Assembly: GCA_965247035.1 (NCBI GenBank)
Contig: CBDFGJ010000001.1
Span: forward strand, 558,001-622,000
Source: Azophilus sp965247035
Lineage (GTDB): Bacteria > Pseudomonadota > Gammaproteobacteria > Pseudomonadales > Azotimanducaceae
Direction of reading: 5' to 3'
Length of the DNA: 64,000 bases
The position numbers and the translations under genes were made by a program. The notes below the pieces were generated by a model. It had not been told where the DNA came from, made no database searches, and saw only the letters and a list, made by a program, of their open reading frames with translations. Position 1 is the first letter of the stretch. Each line of letters starts with the position of its first letter. Below are positions 1 to 8,379 of this stretch, one piece after another.

Positions 1-791
1 ATGGCGTTCAAGGTTTCCTCGTCCAACTCGACGGAAGGGTTGATCAGCTGCGAGCCGAAGATGCTGAACGGACTCGGCAGCCGCATCTCCTCGGCGCCGA
101 CGCCGATGGTGTAGATGCGGACCGCATCGGCGGCGGCAAGTTCAGCCGCCTTGATCGGCCCCACCTCGCCGACATTGTTGGCACCGTCCGTCAGCAGGAT
201 GAGCACGCGCTCGCCGCTAGGATGTTCGCGCAGACGTTTGACGGCTAGCCCTATGGCATCGCCGATGGCGGTCTTGCCGCCGGCGATTCCCACCGGGGCT
301 TCCTTCAGCAGTTGGTTGACGCTGGCGAGATCAAAGGTCAGCGGCACCTGAAGATAGGCGTTGGTGCCAAACAGGATCAGCCCGACGCGATCGCCTTGCC
401 GGGCGGCGATGAACTGCTGCACGACCTGCTTGACCGCGACCAAGCGGTCCACGACCTGGCCATTCAAATGCATGTCCGCGGTGCCCATGCTGCCGGATAT
501 GTCCACCGCCAACATCAGGTCCCGTCCCGTTGTTGGCAGGGCGATGGGTTCCCCAACCCATTGCGGCCGGGCCGCGGCGGCGACGAGCGCCAACCAAGCC
601 AGCCACAGGATGATGACTCGCCAACGCAGTCGGCCACCGCCCAGCAGCCGTTCTTGGGCTTGGATATCAAACGCCTTGGCATCCGGCACCCTCAGCGCTG
701 ATTGCTGATGGGAAGCAGACGGCAACAGCCAACGCAGGATGGCCGGGGCCGGTGCGAGCACTAGCAGGTAGGGCCAGACCCATTCAATCAC
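1..791 (-). CDS. VWA-domain membrane protein, BatA-like (3' end outside window)
   Basis: Reading leftward from a GTG at 791 (complement), 263 codons stay open to the window edge, so the C-terminus is missing. The N-terminus has a hydrophobic segment (about residues 5-25) and a second membrane segment ending in AAARPQW near residue 75-80, followed by a von Willebrand A domain with the MIDAS motif DISGSMG and the later TDGAN motif. This membrane-helix, VWA, membrane-helix plan is that of BatA/'aerotolerance' proteins, usually anchored in the inner membrane and encoded next to MoxR ATPases. The start overlaps the stop of the upstream DUF4381 gene by 8 bases, indicating translational coupling. 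The family call is firm; the cellular role (envelope stress, metalloprotein maturation) is inferred from context. Confidence 0.85.
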   Translation of the reverse strand, partial: MIEWVWPYLLVLAPAPAILRWLLPSASHQQSALRVPDAKAFDIQAQERLLGGGRLRWRVIILWLAWLALVAAAARPQWVGEPIALPTTGRDLMLAVDISGSMGTADMHLNGQVVDRLVAVKQVVQQFIAARQGDRVGLILFGTNAYLQVPLTFDLASVNQLLKEAPVGIAGGKTAIGDAIGLAVKRLREHPSGERVLILLTDGANNVGEVGPIKAAELAAADAVRIYTIGVGAEEMRLPSPFSIFGSQLINPSVELDEETLNA

Positions 792-1302
792 GGCGGTTGC
801 GCTCCTTGCTGCGCAAGCGCCAGAATCGCTGGCGTTCGCGATTGAGAAAGCGGGTAATCAAGGCATCCAATGCTTGGACGTCCATCTCGGTGTTGGGCTG
901 GAATCTCGCCGCGCCCAAGCAGCGGCCGGGGCCTTGGGAAAACGCTGGCTGTCCGTAGCGCTGGTCCAGGTAGCGCAGCCAGTCGTCGCCCCAAGCGGGG
1001 ACCACTTCGACGTGGCCAAGCCCGTGGACCGCTAACCGCTTGAGTAGTTTGTTGATTTCGTGCAGCCAGGCTTGGTGTGAAATGGACTCGGCTTCCAGTT
1101 GACGCTTTAGGTTTTGATACAGGGACAAGGCCCTTCTTGACGGACGAAAGCGTCGCCAACGCCGCCATAGCCTGATGCTTTGCCAGATGACCAAGCTAAG
1201 CGCTGCGGCCGCCAAAATCCACCAGCCTGGAGCAGGCGGCCACCAGGGTAGGGCGGGGGGCGGATGAATGTCCCGCAACTGCTGCAGGAGTTCCGATTCC
1301 AC
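784..1302 (-). CDS. DUF4381 domain protein
   Basis: A 172-residue protein with a proline/tryptophan-rich start (IHPPPALPWWPPAPGWW), one transmembrane helix at about residues 28-48, then a basic segment and a soluble helical domain ending in FLNRERQRFW. This is the standard layout of DUF4381 proteins, which are found almost only between DUF58 and VWA genes in MoxR operons. It is presumed to be an inner-membrane partner of the VWA proteins. It begins 15 bases after the DUF58 gene and overlaps the VWA gene by 8 bases. No catalytic motif is visible. Confidence 0.85.
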   Translation of the reverse strand: MESELLQQLRDIHPPPALPWWPPAPGWWILAAAALSLVIWQSIRLWRRWRRFRPSRRALSLYQNLKRQLEAESISHQAWLHEINKLLKRLAVHGLGHVEVVPAWGDDWLRYLDQRYGQPAFSQGPGRCLGAARFQPNTEMDVQALDALITRFLNRERQRFWRLRSKERNRRD

Positions 1303-1317
1303 TAGGCTTCCATCAAG

Positions 1318-2223
1318 CTACATCACCCAGTTGGGGTCGAATCGATCCGTAGTCATGATGGGAATGTAGCGCACGGCCCAACCTGCGCACAGGGCGCGAA
1401 GGCGCTGCTCCCGTTCATCAAACCTGTCAGCGTAGGCGTCGCGCAGCTTGGCGTCTCCGCTGTGGAAGCCGCTGTATGCGGTGCCGTCGGTCACGGTATA
1501 GCGGTCGTCGGGGGGAAGCACCCGCTCAAGGCGGTCGGCGATGTGCATCATGATCAGGTCGTTGTGCCGGGCCAAGGACTGCACCAAGCCGCTCCAGACA
1601 TCTGGCGCGGTGATGAAATCCGAGATCAGCAGAATGTGAAAACCCGTCTGCACCAACCGACGAAGCTGCGCCAAGCTGTCTGCATAGCCCGCCTCGTCCG
1701 GCAGTCGCGTGTGCCGGTTCAACGATTGATTTTGGCGGGCCAGGTCCGCCAGCAGCCGGGCGACGGCCTTGGTGTTGCGCGATGGCTTGTGGATGGCGGC
1801 TTGGTTGTTGCCGATGATGACGCCGCCCACGCGGTCGCTGTGGGCTAGGGCCTGCCAAGCCACGGTGGCACCGATTTCCGCCGCGGCCACGGACTTCAGG
1901 CGCACTTGACTGCCGAAGAACATGCTTTGGGTCTGATCGACCACCACCAGAACCGGGCGCTCCCGCTCCTCGCGGAACACCTTGGTATGGGGTTTGTTCT
2001 TGCGGGCGGTGACGCGCCATTCGATGCTGCGCACGTCATCTCCCGGCTGATAGAGCCGAACCTCGGAGAAATCGACCCCTCGGCCTCGCAGTTTGGCGGT
2101 TCGCACGCCCGCTTGGTGGCCTCGACGCAAGATCCGCTGTCGCCGCTTGGTCACCGGGCGGTGGCGTAAAGCAAGCAACTCGGCGAGATCGGCGTAAGCG
2201 CCGGTCAGCATGGGCGCATCCAT
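1318..2223 (-). CDS. DUF58 domain protein
   Basis: A 301-residue soluble protein. The family signature is visible around residues 45-75: GRGVDFSEVRLYQPGDDVR followed by IEWRVTARKNKPHTKVFREE, then VVVDQTQSM, which resembles a degenerate VWA MIDAS. DUF58 proteins sit in MoxR-DUF58-DUF4381-VWA operons and are thought to be targets or adaptors of the MoxR ATPase. Length and motif order are normal. The gene starts 20 bases downstream of moxR and clearly belongs to the same minus-strand operon. Confidence 0.9.
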   Translation of the reverse strand: MDAPMLTGAYADLAELLALRHRPVTKRRQRILRRGHQAGVRTAKLRGRGVDFSEVRLYQPGDDVRSIEWRVTARKNKPHTKVFREERERPVLVVVDQTQSMFFGSQVRLKSVAAAEIGATVAWQALAHSDRVGGVIIGNNQAAIHKPSRNTKAVARLLADLARQNQSLNRHTRLPDEAGYADSLAQLRRLVQTGFHILLISDFITAPDVWSGLVQSLARHNDLIMMHIADRLERVLPPDDRYTVTDGTAYSGFHSGDAKLRDAYADRFDEREQRLRALCAGWAVRYIPIMTTDRFDPNWVM

Positions 2224-2243
2224 TGGTCGAATGCGACCGCCGT

Positions 2244-3227
2244 TTAGGGCACGGCCACTTGGCTGATCAACGCATCCACCGCATCATCGGTGGTGACGCC
2301 TTGGGCCTCGGCTTCAAAGGAGAGTATGAGTCGATGGCGCAGCACGTCATGGGCCACCTCCTGCACATCGTTGGGCGTGACGAAATCCCGGCCTTCCAGC
2401 CAAGCTAGCGCCCGGCTGCATTGATCGAGGGCGATGGTGCCGCGGGGGCTGGCACCGTACTCAATCCACTTGGCCAGTTCGCCGTCGGGACGTCTTGAGC
2501 CGATGATCAGCGCAATGATGTAGCTCTCCACCGGGGCCGCCATGTGCAGTGAGAGCAGGGCATCTCGGGCGCTGAATATAGTGGCCTCGTCAAGACAGAG
2601 CTGTGGCTTGGCGGCACCGGTGCCTTGGCGGGCTTCGCCTCGCACCAGCTTCAGAATGGCCATCTCGTCCTCGTCCTCGGGATAGCCCACCTTGACATGC
2701 ATCAAAAACCGGTCCAATTGGGCCTCTGGCAGGGGATAGGTCCCTTCCTGTTCAATCGGGTTCTGGGTAGCCATGACCAAAAACAGATCCGGCAAAGGAA
2801 AGGTTTCGCGCCCGAAGCTCACCTGACGTTCCGCCATGGCCTCAAGCAGGGCGGACTGCACCTTGGCCGGTGCCCGGTTGATTTCGTCGGCCAGCAGCAG
2901 GTTGTGGAAAACGGGCCCCGGCTGGAAACAAAAGGAGCCGTCTTCAGGGCGGTAAACCTCGGTGCCGGTCACGTCGCTTGGCAGTAGGTCCGGCGTAAAT
3001 TGAACGCGGTGGAAGGTGCCGGCGACGGCGCTGGCCAACTCTTTGATGGCGCGGGTTTTGGCTAGCCCAGGAGCGCCCTCCACTAGCAAGTGGCCGCCGC
3101 ACATTAAGGCCATGAGCAGCCGCTGAATGAGCGCGCCTTGGCCAATGATGCGTTCGGACAGCCATTCCGCAACGACCTTGACTTGATCTTGCGCCACATC
3201 CCTAGGCGCTTGGGCGATGCTTTCCAT
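2244..3227 (-). CDS. MoxR-family AAA+ ATPase
   Basis: A 327-residue AAA+ ATPase of the MoxR subgroup. Visible motifs: Walker A GAPGLAKT (51-58), Walker B LLLADEINRAP, the MoxR signature ATQNPIEQEGTYPLPEAQ and sensor/arginine region LDRFLMH. MoxR ATPases act as chaperones that mature or remodel complexes together with VWA proteins. The frame stays open 19 codons further upstream to 3284, but the ATG at 3227 is preferred because it gives the usual family N-terminus and follows the end of the preceding small reading frame by 8 bases. It heads the DUF58-DUF4381-VWA operon. Confidence 0.9.
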   Translation of the reverse strand: MESIAQAPRDVAQDQVKVVAEWLSERIIGQGALIQRLLMALMCGGHLLVEGAPGLAKTRAIKELASAVAGTFHRVQFTPDLLPSDVTGTEVYRPEDGSFCFQPGPVFHNLLLADEINRAPAKVQSALLEAMAERQVSFGRETFPLPDLFLVMATQNPIEQEGTYPLPEAQLDRFLMHVKVGYPEDEDEMAILKLVRGEARQGTGAAKPQLCLDEATIFSARDALLSLHMAAPVESYIIALIIGSRRPDGELAKWIEYGASPRGTIALDQCSRALAWLEGRDFVTPNDVQEVAHDVLRHRLILSFEAEAQGVTTDDAVDALISQVAVP

Positions 3228-3235
3228 CAACGGTT

Positions 3236-3526
3236 TCAGGTGCGGGCGACGCGGGCAAAGGGTTGCACATGGGTGCGGCGCCAACCCGATGCGTCAGCAG
3301 GGCGGTAGGAGCCGACCGGGCCGCGCACTCGGCAAGAGCCTTCGCCGGCAAGGTGAAGGCCCCGGATGATATGGGTGCGCTGCGCTTGAAGGCCAGTTCG
3401 GCTGCCGTCCTCGGCTAGCCGTGAATTTCCCTCGGGCGTTCCAACCTTGGCGCGCACATCGTCAGTGATGTCGGTCTTCGCCTGCGAGCGCTGGTACATT
3501 TGCGCCGCCGTCTTTTGCTTTGCCAT
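3236..3526 (-). CDS. Hypothetical small basic protein
   Basis: A 96-residue open frame on the same strand, ending 8 bases before the moxR start, preceded by a weak purine-rich ribosome-binding site (AGAGATT). The first third (AKQKTAAQMYQRSQAKTDI) looks like real coding sequence; the remainder is arginine-rich and has no recognisable domain. I do not recognise the family. It may be a real first gene of the operon or a frame-decayed gene whose 3' half is no longer meaningful. Confidence 0.4.
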   Translation of the reverse strand: MAKQKTAAQMYQRSQAKTDITDDVRAKVGTPEGNSRLAEDGSRTGLQAQRTHIIRGLHLAGEGSCRVRGPVGSYRPADASGWRRTHVQPFARVART

Positions 3527-3919
3527 GGAATCTCTTTGGCCTTGGAACTACCCTTAGTATAGCCGTCTGACGATTACTTCAAGTGCTTGGAACAACAGGA
3601 TGCTCTTGCAGCCCACCCCGCCTATGCCCTACCAGCGATCTGCCGCAGACCTTAGCCGGCTCAGACACATTGCGGAATTTCGGCCCCGGTGATTTTGGCG
3701 CCTTGGTGCGCCGGTGCCGATGGAGTGACGGGCTGCGGACACCCAGCCGCCGGTTTCAGGCACGCCTAGCTTGTTCAAAAACTAACGAACCTGAGCATGA
3801 GGATGTGGCACGCATGGTCGCCCTCCTGCAAGCGTCTGTCGGTGGACCTGACCGATTCCGAACCTGCCCGTGAGCGCCGGCGTGCCTTTGTGCTGATCGA
3901 CAGGATGAATGTCCTGAAC
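3527..3919. other. Intergenic, no recognisable gene
   Basis: Roughly 390 bases between the divergent start of the moxR operon and the first IS30-derived element. Open frames exist on the plus strand but none shows a recognisable domain or a good ribosome-binding site. The moxR-operon promoter should lie at its left end. The right end may contain a decayed coding fragment interrupted by the insertion element, but I cannot identify it. Confidence 0.4.
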
Positions 3920-4363
3920 CTTGGATTCAATTCTTAAGTGCAACTTCACCGATGAAGGAGAGGTGAGCAACGATACCTGATTTCCAATGGCTTGAAAGCA
4001 GGCTATTCACAACCAGCCATCGCCAATATCATCGGTGTCAACCAAAGCACCATCAGCCGGGAGAGACGCCGCAATGGGGCCAGTCGGGGGCGTGCGCGGC
4101 GGCGCACCGCCAGGGCGGGTGCTTACCGTCCAGCCGGGGCGCACAAGCAGGCCATGGCGCGCCGAGTAGGCAAGTCCAGGGTGCGTATTGGCCGGGAGGG
4201 TTGGCAACTCATCAATATGATCTTTCGATCATCAGAACCCCGCAACTGGCGCATGTGGTGGACCAGATCAATAACCGGCCGCGCATATGCCTTGGCATGA
4301 AAACACCGAATCAGGCACTATTCGGCATAGACCCCCCGGTTGCACTTCGAGGTTGAATCCAAG
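3920..4363 (+). mobile_element. IS30-family deletion derivative, copy 1
   Basis: Ends are inverted: CTTGGATTCAA at 3920 and its complement at 4341-4363. Inside is the helix-turn-helix N-terminus of an IS30 transposase (GVNQSTISRERRRNGASRG) joined directly, out of frame, to the extreme C-terminus (HVVDQINNRP, LGMK-TPNQALFGI), so the whole DDE catalytic core is missing. This copy also lacks the bases between two GTGAG repeats, removing the transposase start. The left inverted repeat has five mismatches relative to copy 2. It cannot transpose itself but could be mobilised in trans. Confidence 0.85.
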
Positions 4364-4455
4364 CAAGGTGATGCGGCGCAAATTGCAACAACTGGCAGAC
4401 CGAATCGGCGGCGAAGTCGGAGCATTTGGCTACCGCGCATTGTGCGACAGCGCAG
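4364..4455 (+). pseudogene. queG: Fragment of queG (epoxyqueuosine reductase)
   Basis: Immediately after the right inverted repeat of the IS30 derivative, about 28 codons read KVMRRKLQQLADRIG followed by GAFGYRALCDSA. This resembles the internal QueG segment that precedes DSAPVLE in the cobalamin-dependent epoxyqueuosine reductase of the tRNA queuosine pathway. The similarity ends where the AT-rich restriction module begins. The remainder of queG is not in the window, so this is a remnant left by the insertion. The identification rests on a short segment. Confidence 0.5.
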
Positions 4456-4531
4456 ATGATGGAAACCAAGATCAGCCATGGCCACTCTTCTTTGGCTACG
4501 GCATTTTTATCATGCGCAATTTACTTACTTA

Positions 4532-4561
4532 TTGTTGATAAGATTTAGCCAATAGTATAAT
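4532..4561 (+). promoter_or_regulatory. Putative sigma70 promoter of the methylase
   Basis: A perfect -10 hexamer TATAAT at 4556-4561 has TTGTTG at 4532-4537 (18-bp spacer) or TTGATA at 4535-4540 (15-bp spacer) upstream. It lies 38 bases before the first methylase ATG in AT-rich DNA. Confidence 0.55.
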
Positions 4562-4598
4562 ACCTCATACTAAATTCTAGCTACTGCGCAAACCAGCC

Positions 4599-5567
4599 GT
4601 GCTGATGGGTGAGAAAATGATTTATAATAAAACCAGTATAAACACATACACGAGACTATCAGTTCCTCATCCCTTTCCTTATCAAGGAAGCAAGAGAAAT
4701 ATTGCAAAACACATACTCCCATACTTTCCCTCTGATGTGGAATGCCTCATTGAACCATTTTGCGGTGCTGCTGCTATATCCATAGTTGCTTGCGCCTATA
4801 ACTTGCCTAAAAGCGTGGCGCTCAATGATTTAAACAGGCCGCTTATGGATTTGTGGATGGAAATACTCGAAAGGCCATCTCAATTAGCCGATAAATATGA
4901 ACAATTATGGATGGAACAGCATCTGGATAGAAAAAAGTTTTTCTTCAAAATAAGAGATTAATTTAATAAATCACATGAACCCCATCATCTGCTGTATCTC
5001 CTAGCACGCATTGTAAAAGGAGCGGTTCGATATAGTTCAGATGGGGCATTCAATCAAAGTGCGGATAACCGACGTGCGGGAATGAAGCCGGTTACAATGA
5101 GAAGAAATATTGTGAGCGTCTCTCGATTATTGGCACACAAAACATCAGTTATGTCTGAGGACTTCAGGGAGATTGCAAACAATGCCAGAAAACAAGATTT
5201 AGTATACATGGATCCTCCTTATCAAGGCACATCGTTCACCAGAGACCGCCGTTATGTCAATGGAATATCATATGATGATTTTGTAGAAGAATTATCTACT
5301 ATGAACAACAAGAATATTTCTTACATCATTAGCTACGATGGTGCTACTGGTACTAAAATGCATGGAAAATTACTTCCTGAATTCTTGTCCTTGAATCACC
5401 TGCGCATACATGCAGGTAGATCAAGTCAAGCAACGCTCAATGGTGGAAATGACGAAACTATTGAGTCTTTATATCTTTCACCTGCATTGGTCAAACGTCT
5501 TGAATCTGAAAAGCCAAAAGCCACCCATATGGAGGTAGAACGACAACAAGGATTGGAGTTTGCATGA
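4599..5567 (+). pseudogene. D12-class adenine-N6 DNA methyltransferase, interrupted by one in-frame stop
   Basis: The reading frame encodes a Dam-like (D12 class) adenine methyltransferase: the SAM-binding motif FPYQGSKRN at residues 26-34, FCGAAAIS at about 53, and the catalytic DPPYQGTSF at about residue 205. A single TAA at 4959-4961 interrupts it after IRD. The same frame continues without further stops through FNKSHEPHHLLYLLARI and the next ATG at 5082. One base change from AAA or GAA would explain the stop. Total length (about 322 codons) is normal. The stop of the second half overlaps the HNH gene (ATGA), as in a type II restriction-modification pair. Either it is a fresh pseudogene, or the halves reassemble, or the stop is read through. 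Confidence 0.85.
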
Positions 5568-6298
5568 GCACAAAAGGGTATCCGGCAGAATTTGTACAAT
5601 TACTCGAAAGTGTAAAGGCGAAACGTCCAAGAACCGTGATTAAGCATATTCTTGAGCATGGTGAAATTACAACGGAAGAGCTAAAAGAAACCTACGGATA
5701 CAATCATCCCCCACGAGCGATAAGGGATGTCAGAGAGCAAGGAATTCCGATAACGACATTTCGAGTTACTGGCTCCGATGGCAGAAAAATAGCTGCTTAT
5801 AAATTTGGCGGCCCTTCCCATGTTAGAACAACCAATTTAGCTAGGCGCACCACTTTTTCTTCAAATCTCAAAGATGCTCTGATTCAAAAATATGGTCCCC
5901 GTTGCAACATTTATCTTGAGCCATTTCCAGTTCGTGAACTGCAAATAGGCCATAGAATTCCATTTGAGATTGCTGGTGATAATAACAAACTTTCTGGTGA
6001 TAAGGATGAATACATGTTGCTGTGTGCTTCGGCAAATAGAGCAAAATCATGGAGTTGTGAAAATTGCAGTAATTGGAAAATCAAGGATACGGAAACTTGT
6101 AAAACACGTTGTTGGGCATATCCAGAATCATATAACCATATTGCCACGCGCGATATTCGAAGATTAGATTTATTGTGGGCTGGTGAAGAAGTGGCCGACT
6201 ATGACCTCTTGGTTAGTGAAGCAAAAAAAGTTAAAGAAGATATTCCTGATTATGTAAAAAACGTACTTCGCAGTCTCTTTAAGAACAAAAATAGCTAA
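5564..6298 (+). CDS. HNH-family type II restriction endonuclease
   Basis: A 244-residue protein starting with an ATG that overlaps the methylase stop by 4 bases. Residues about 20-65 form a winged-helix segment (HILEHGEITTEELKETYG, PPRAIRDVREQGIPI). Residues about 125-180 carry the HNH core (LQIGHRIPFEIAGD, then the N-containing MLLCASANRAKSW), followed by a zinc-knuckle-like CENC ... CKTRC. The arrangement directly after a Dam-class methylase makes it the cognate restriction enzyme. The gene is complete, with AT-rich codon use unlike the neighbouring chromosome. Its site is unknown. Confidence 0.8.
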   Translation: MSTKGYPAEFVQLLESVKAKRPRTVIKHILEHGEITTEELKETYGYNHPPRAIRDVREQGIPITTFRVTGSDGRKIAAYKFGGPSHVRTTNLARRTTFSSNLKDALIQKYGPRCNIYLEPFPVRELQIGHRIPFEIAGDNNKLSGDKDEYMLLCASANRAKSWSCENCSNWKIKDTETCKTRCWAYPESYNHIATRDIRRLDLLWAGEEVADYDLLVSEAKKVKEDIPDYVKNVLRSLFKNKNS

Positions 6299-6350
6299 CA
6301 AAAGCATCTGCAAACAGTCACACGAGTCGTAGCGTGATACGGCTGTCCTC

Positions 6351-6370
6351 ATGCCCCACTTCCGGGGCAT
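6351..6370 (+). terminator. Hairpin after the HNH gene
   Basis: A perfect 7-bp stem (ATGCCCC / GGGGCAT) with a 6-base loop, 53 bases after the nuclease stop and just before the second IS30 derivative. No T tract follows, so a terminator role is tentative. Confidence 0.3.
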
Positions 6371-6378
6371 TGGCTGTC

Positions 6379-6887
6379 CTTGGATTCAACCTCGAAGTGC
6401 AGCTTCACCGATGAAGGAAAGGTGAGATGCGGCAGCATCTTGATTTTCCAGAATCAATATAAGGAGTTGCCTTATGAAACGCTACACGCACCTCACCAGT
6501 GAGCAACGATACCTGATTTCCAATAGCTTGAAAGAAGGATATTCACAACAAGCCATCGCCAATATGATCGGTGTCAACAAAAGCACCATCAGCCGGGAGA
6601 GACGCCGCAATGGGGCCAGCCGGGGGCGCACCGCCAGGGCGGGCGCTTATCGTCCAGCCGGGGCGCACAAGCAGGCCATGGCGCGCCGAGTAGGCAAGTC
6701 CAGGGCGCGTATTGGCCGGGAGGATTGGCAACTCATCAATATGATCTTTCGACCATCAGAACCTCGCAACTGGCGCATGTGGTGGACCAGATCAACAACC
6801 GGCCGCGCAAACGCCTTGGCATGAAAACACCGAATCAGGCACTATTCGGCATAACCCCCCCTGTTGCACTTCGAGGTTGAATCCAAG
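6379..6887 (+). mobile_element. IS30-family deletion derivative, copy 2
   Basis: A 509-bp element with a near-perfect 23-bp terminal inverted repeat beginning CTTGGATTCAACCTCGAAGT (6379-6401 and 6865-6887). It encodes an intact IS30 transposase N-terminus from an ATG at 6474 (MKRYTHLTSEQRYLI, helix-turn-helix GVNKSTISRERRRN). The catalytic core is deleted at exactly the same joint as copy 1 (CATCAGAAC followed by the C-terminal QLAHVVDQINNRPRKRLG in another frame). The truncated 116-residue product could bind the ends but not catalyse strand transfer. Confidence 0.88.
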
Positions 6888-6902
6888 AGCCCGTACAAGA
6901 CG

Positions 6903-6932
6903 TTGACAGGGCGGTGCGCTTGGCCCTAGTAT
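6903..6932 (+). promoter_or_regulatory. Promoter of tRNA-Ala
   Basis: A consensus -35 TTGACA at 6903-6908 and TAGTAT at 6927-6932 with an 18-bp spacer end 28 bases upstream of the mature tRNA. It begins 15 bases after the right end of the IS30 derivative. Confidence 0.65.
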
Positions 6933-6960
6933 CGGCACATCCTTCCCTTCACACCGTTAT

Positions 6961-7036
<76 letters not shown>

Positions 7037-7056
7037 AGCGTGCGAGCATCCATTCA

Positions 7057-8184
7057 ATGATGTCCAGCCTGAGTTGTTCATTGAGGCCACGCCCTGTCGT
7101 CAACCGCATTGCGCGGTCGAACCCGTTGGCGTGGGTCCTTTCCATTGTGGTTTTGTGGCTCGGCGGCTGTGATGCCCGGCCGGAGCCGCTGGTGGTGGAG
7201 CAGTCGGTCCGGCCGGCGCGGGTGGTGCTGGTGGAAGCTCCTGGGCAATTGGCCGAGCACAAGCTGGTGGCGCGGGTCGAGGCGGCGCAGTCCATCAATA
7301 TGTCCTTTGAAGTGGGCGGGGTTCTGGCCGAGCTGCCGGTGCGTGAAGGTCAAACCATAGAGCGCGGCGCTCTAGTGGCCGCGCTGGACCCCACGGACTT
7401 TCGTCTTGCCGTGCGCGAGGCGGAGGTGCAGCTGCAATTGGCGCATCAAGATCTGGAGCGCAAACGTAGACTGCTGGCGCAGCACGGCATCGCAGCATTT
7501 TTGGTCGATGACGCCCGCTCCCAGCACGAACTGCAGCAGGTGCGGCTGGCGCAGCGGCGGGAGGCGCTGGCGAAGACCCGCATGATCGCGCCCTTTGACG
7601 CTTACGTAGCCGAGCGCTACCTAGACAACTTTGTGCGGGTGGGCAAGGAGGACGCCGTGGTGCGGTTGAACGACCTGCACGAATTGCTGGTGGTCGCCAG
7701 CATTCCTGAACGTCTACTCGCCACCATCAGCAGCGAGCAGGTTGCCAGCATCGAGGCCGTCTTCCCATTTGCGCCGTCGCGGCGCTTTCCGTTGGCGTAC
7801 CGGGAGAATCGGGGAGAGGCTGACGCAGTGGCCCAAACCTACAAGATCTCATTCGCCATGCAACCGCCCTCCGGCTTGAACGTGCTGCCGGGAATGACCG
7901 CGGCCGCGCTGATTAAGCTGCGGCCTGCACCCGGCGTTCGGGCGCGGCCGCAAATTCCAGTCAACGCCTTGGTCAGCGGGCCGAACAAGGGCTTGTTCGT
8001 TTGGCTCTATGATCCCGACACCGCCTTGGTGCGCAAGCAGGCCGTGCAAGTGGCGTCGCCCACCGCTGAGGGCGTTGCTGTGATCGCTGGTCTCAGCGGC
8101 GGTGAATTGGTGGTCGCCACCGGCGCCACCATGCTGCGGGAGGGCATGCGGATTCGGCCGCTTGCCGATGCAGACTTGAACTGA
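7057..8184 (+). CDS. RND efflux periplasmic adaptor (HlyD/AcrA family) lipoprotein
   Basis: A 375-residue protein with an N-terminal hydrophobic stretch ending in the lipobox-like LGGC, so it is probably a lipoprotein in the periplasm. Then come the barrel-sandwich half-motif (SFEVGGVLAELPVREGQ), a coiled-coil hairpin (about residues 125-180, LQLAHQDLERKRRLLAQHG), the second lipoyl half (MIAPFDAYVAERYLD) and the beta-barrel region. It pairs with the RND permease that follows and would link it to an outer-membrane TolC-type channel, which is not encoded here. The start is preceded closely by the tRNA, and a slightly later Met is possible. Confidence 0.9.
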   Translation: MMSSLSCSLRPRPVVNRIARSNPLAWVLSIVVLWLGGCDARPEPLVVEQSVRPARVVLVEAPGQLAEHKLVARVEAAQSINMSFEVGGVLAELPVREGQTIERGALVAALDPTDFRLAVREAEVQLQLAHQDLERKRRLLAQHGIAAFLVDDARSQHELQQVRLAQRREALAKTRMIAPFDAYVAERYLDNFVRVGKEDAVVRLNDLHELLVVASIPERLLATISSEQVASIEAVFPFAPSRRFPLAYRENRGEADAVAQTYKISFAMQPPSGLNVLPGMTAAALIKLRPAPGVRARPQIPVNALVSGPNKGLFVWLYDPDTALVRKQAVQVASPTAEGVAVIAGLSGGELVVATGATMLREGMRIRPLADADLN

Positions 8185-8379
8185 AGTGGGTGGGCTTAGG
8201 GCGCTTACCCGCCGGCGCGTTATGCTCATGTTTGCGCCCATCTCTCGAGCACGACGATGGGCCGCGCGTCGGCAGATAAGCGCCCCAAGCCCATGCGAAA
8301 CCAGGAGCCCGATCAGGTTCGCTCCGTTCAAGATCATTCCATGCAAGCCATCGCCTCGTTAGAGTTCTGACCTCAGATT
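8185..8379. other. Gap between adaptor and pump
   Basis: 195 bases separate two genes that are usually contiguous. A 37-codon frame (8257-8370) ends 9 bases before the pump start but resembles no known protein. No strong promoter or terminator is visible. Confidence 0.3.

Larger units (their letters stand above)
3920..6887. mobile_element. Composite-transposon-like unit carrying a restriction module
   Basis: Two IS30-derived mini-elements in direct orientation (3920-4363 and 6379-6887) bracket about 2 kb of clearly AT-richer DNA encoding an adenine methylase and an HNH nuclease. The abrupt base-composition change at both inner edges, and the queG fragment at the left inner edge, indicate acquired cargo. 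Whether the two elements moved the cargo together or inserted independently cannot be told from the sequence. Confidence 0.6.

Noticed and set aside
8257..8370. 37-codon gene between the RND adaptor and pump
   Set aside because: Short, no ribosome-binding site and no similarity; likely chance, although it ends just before the pump start.
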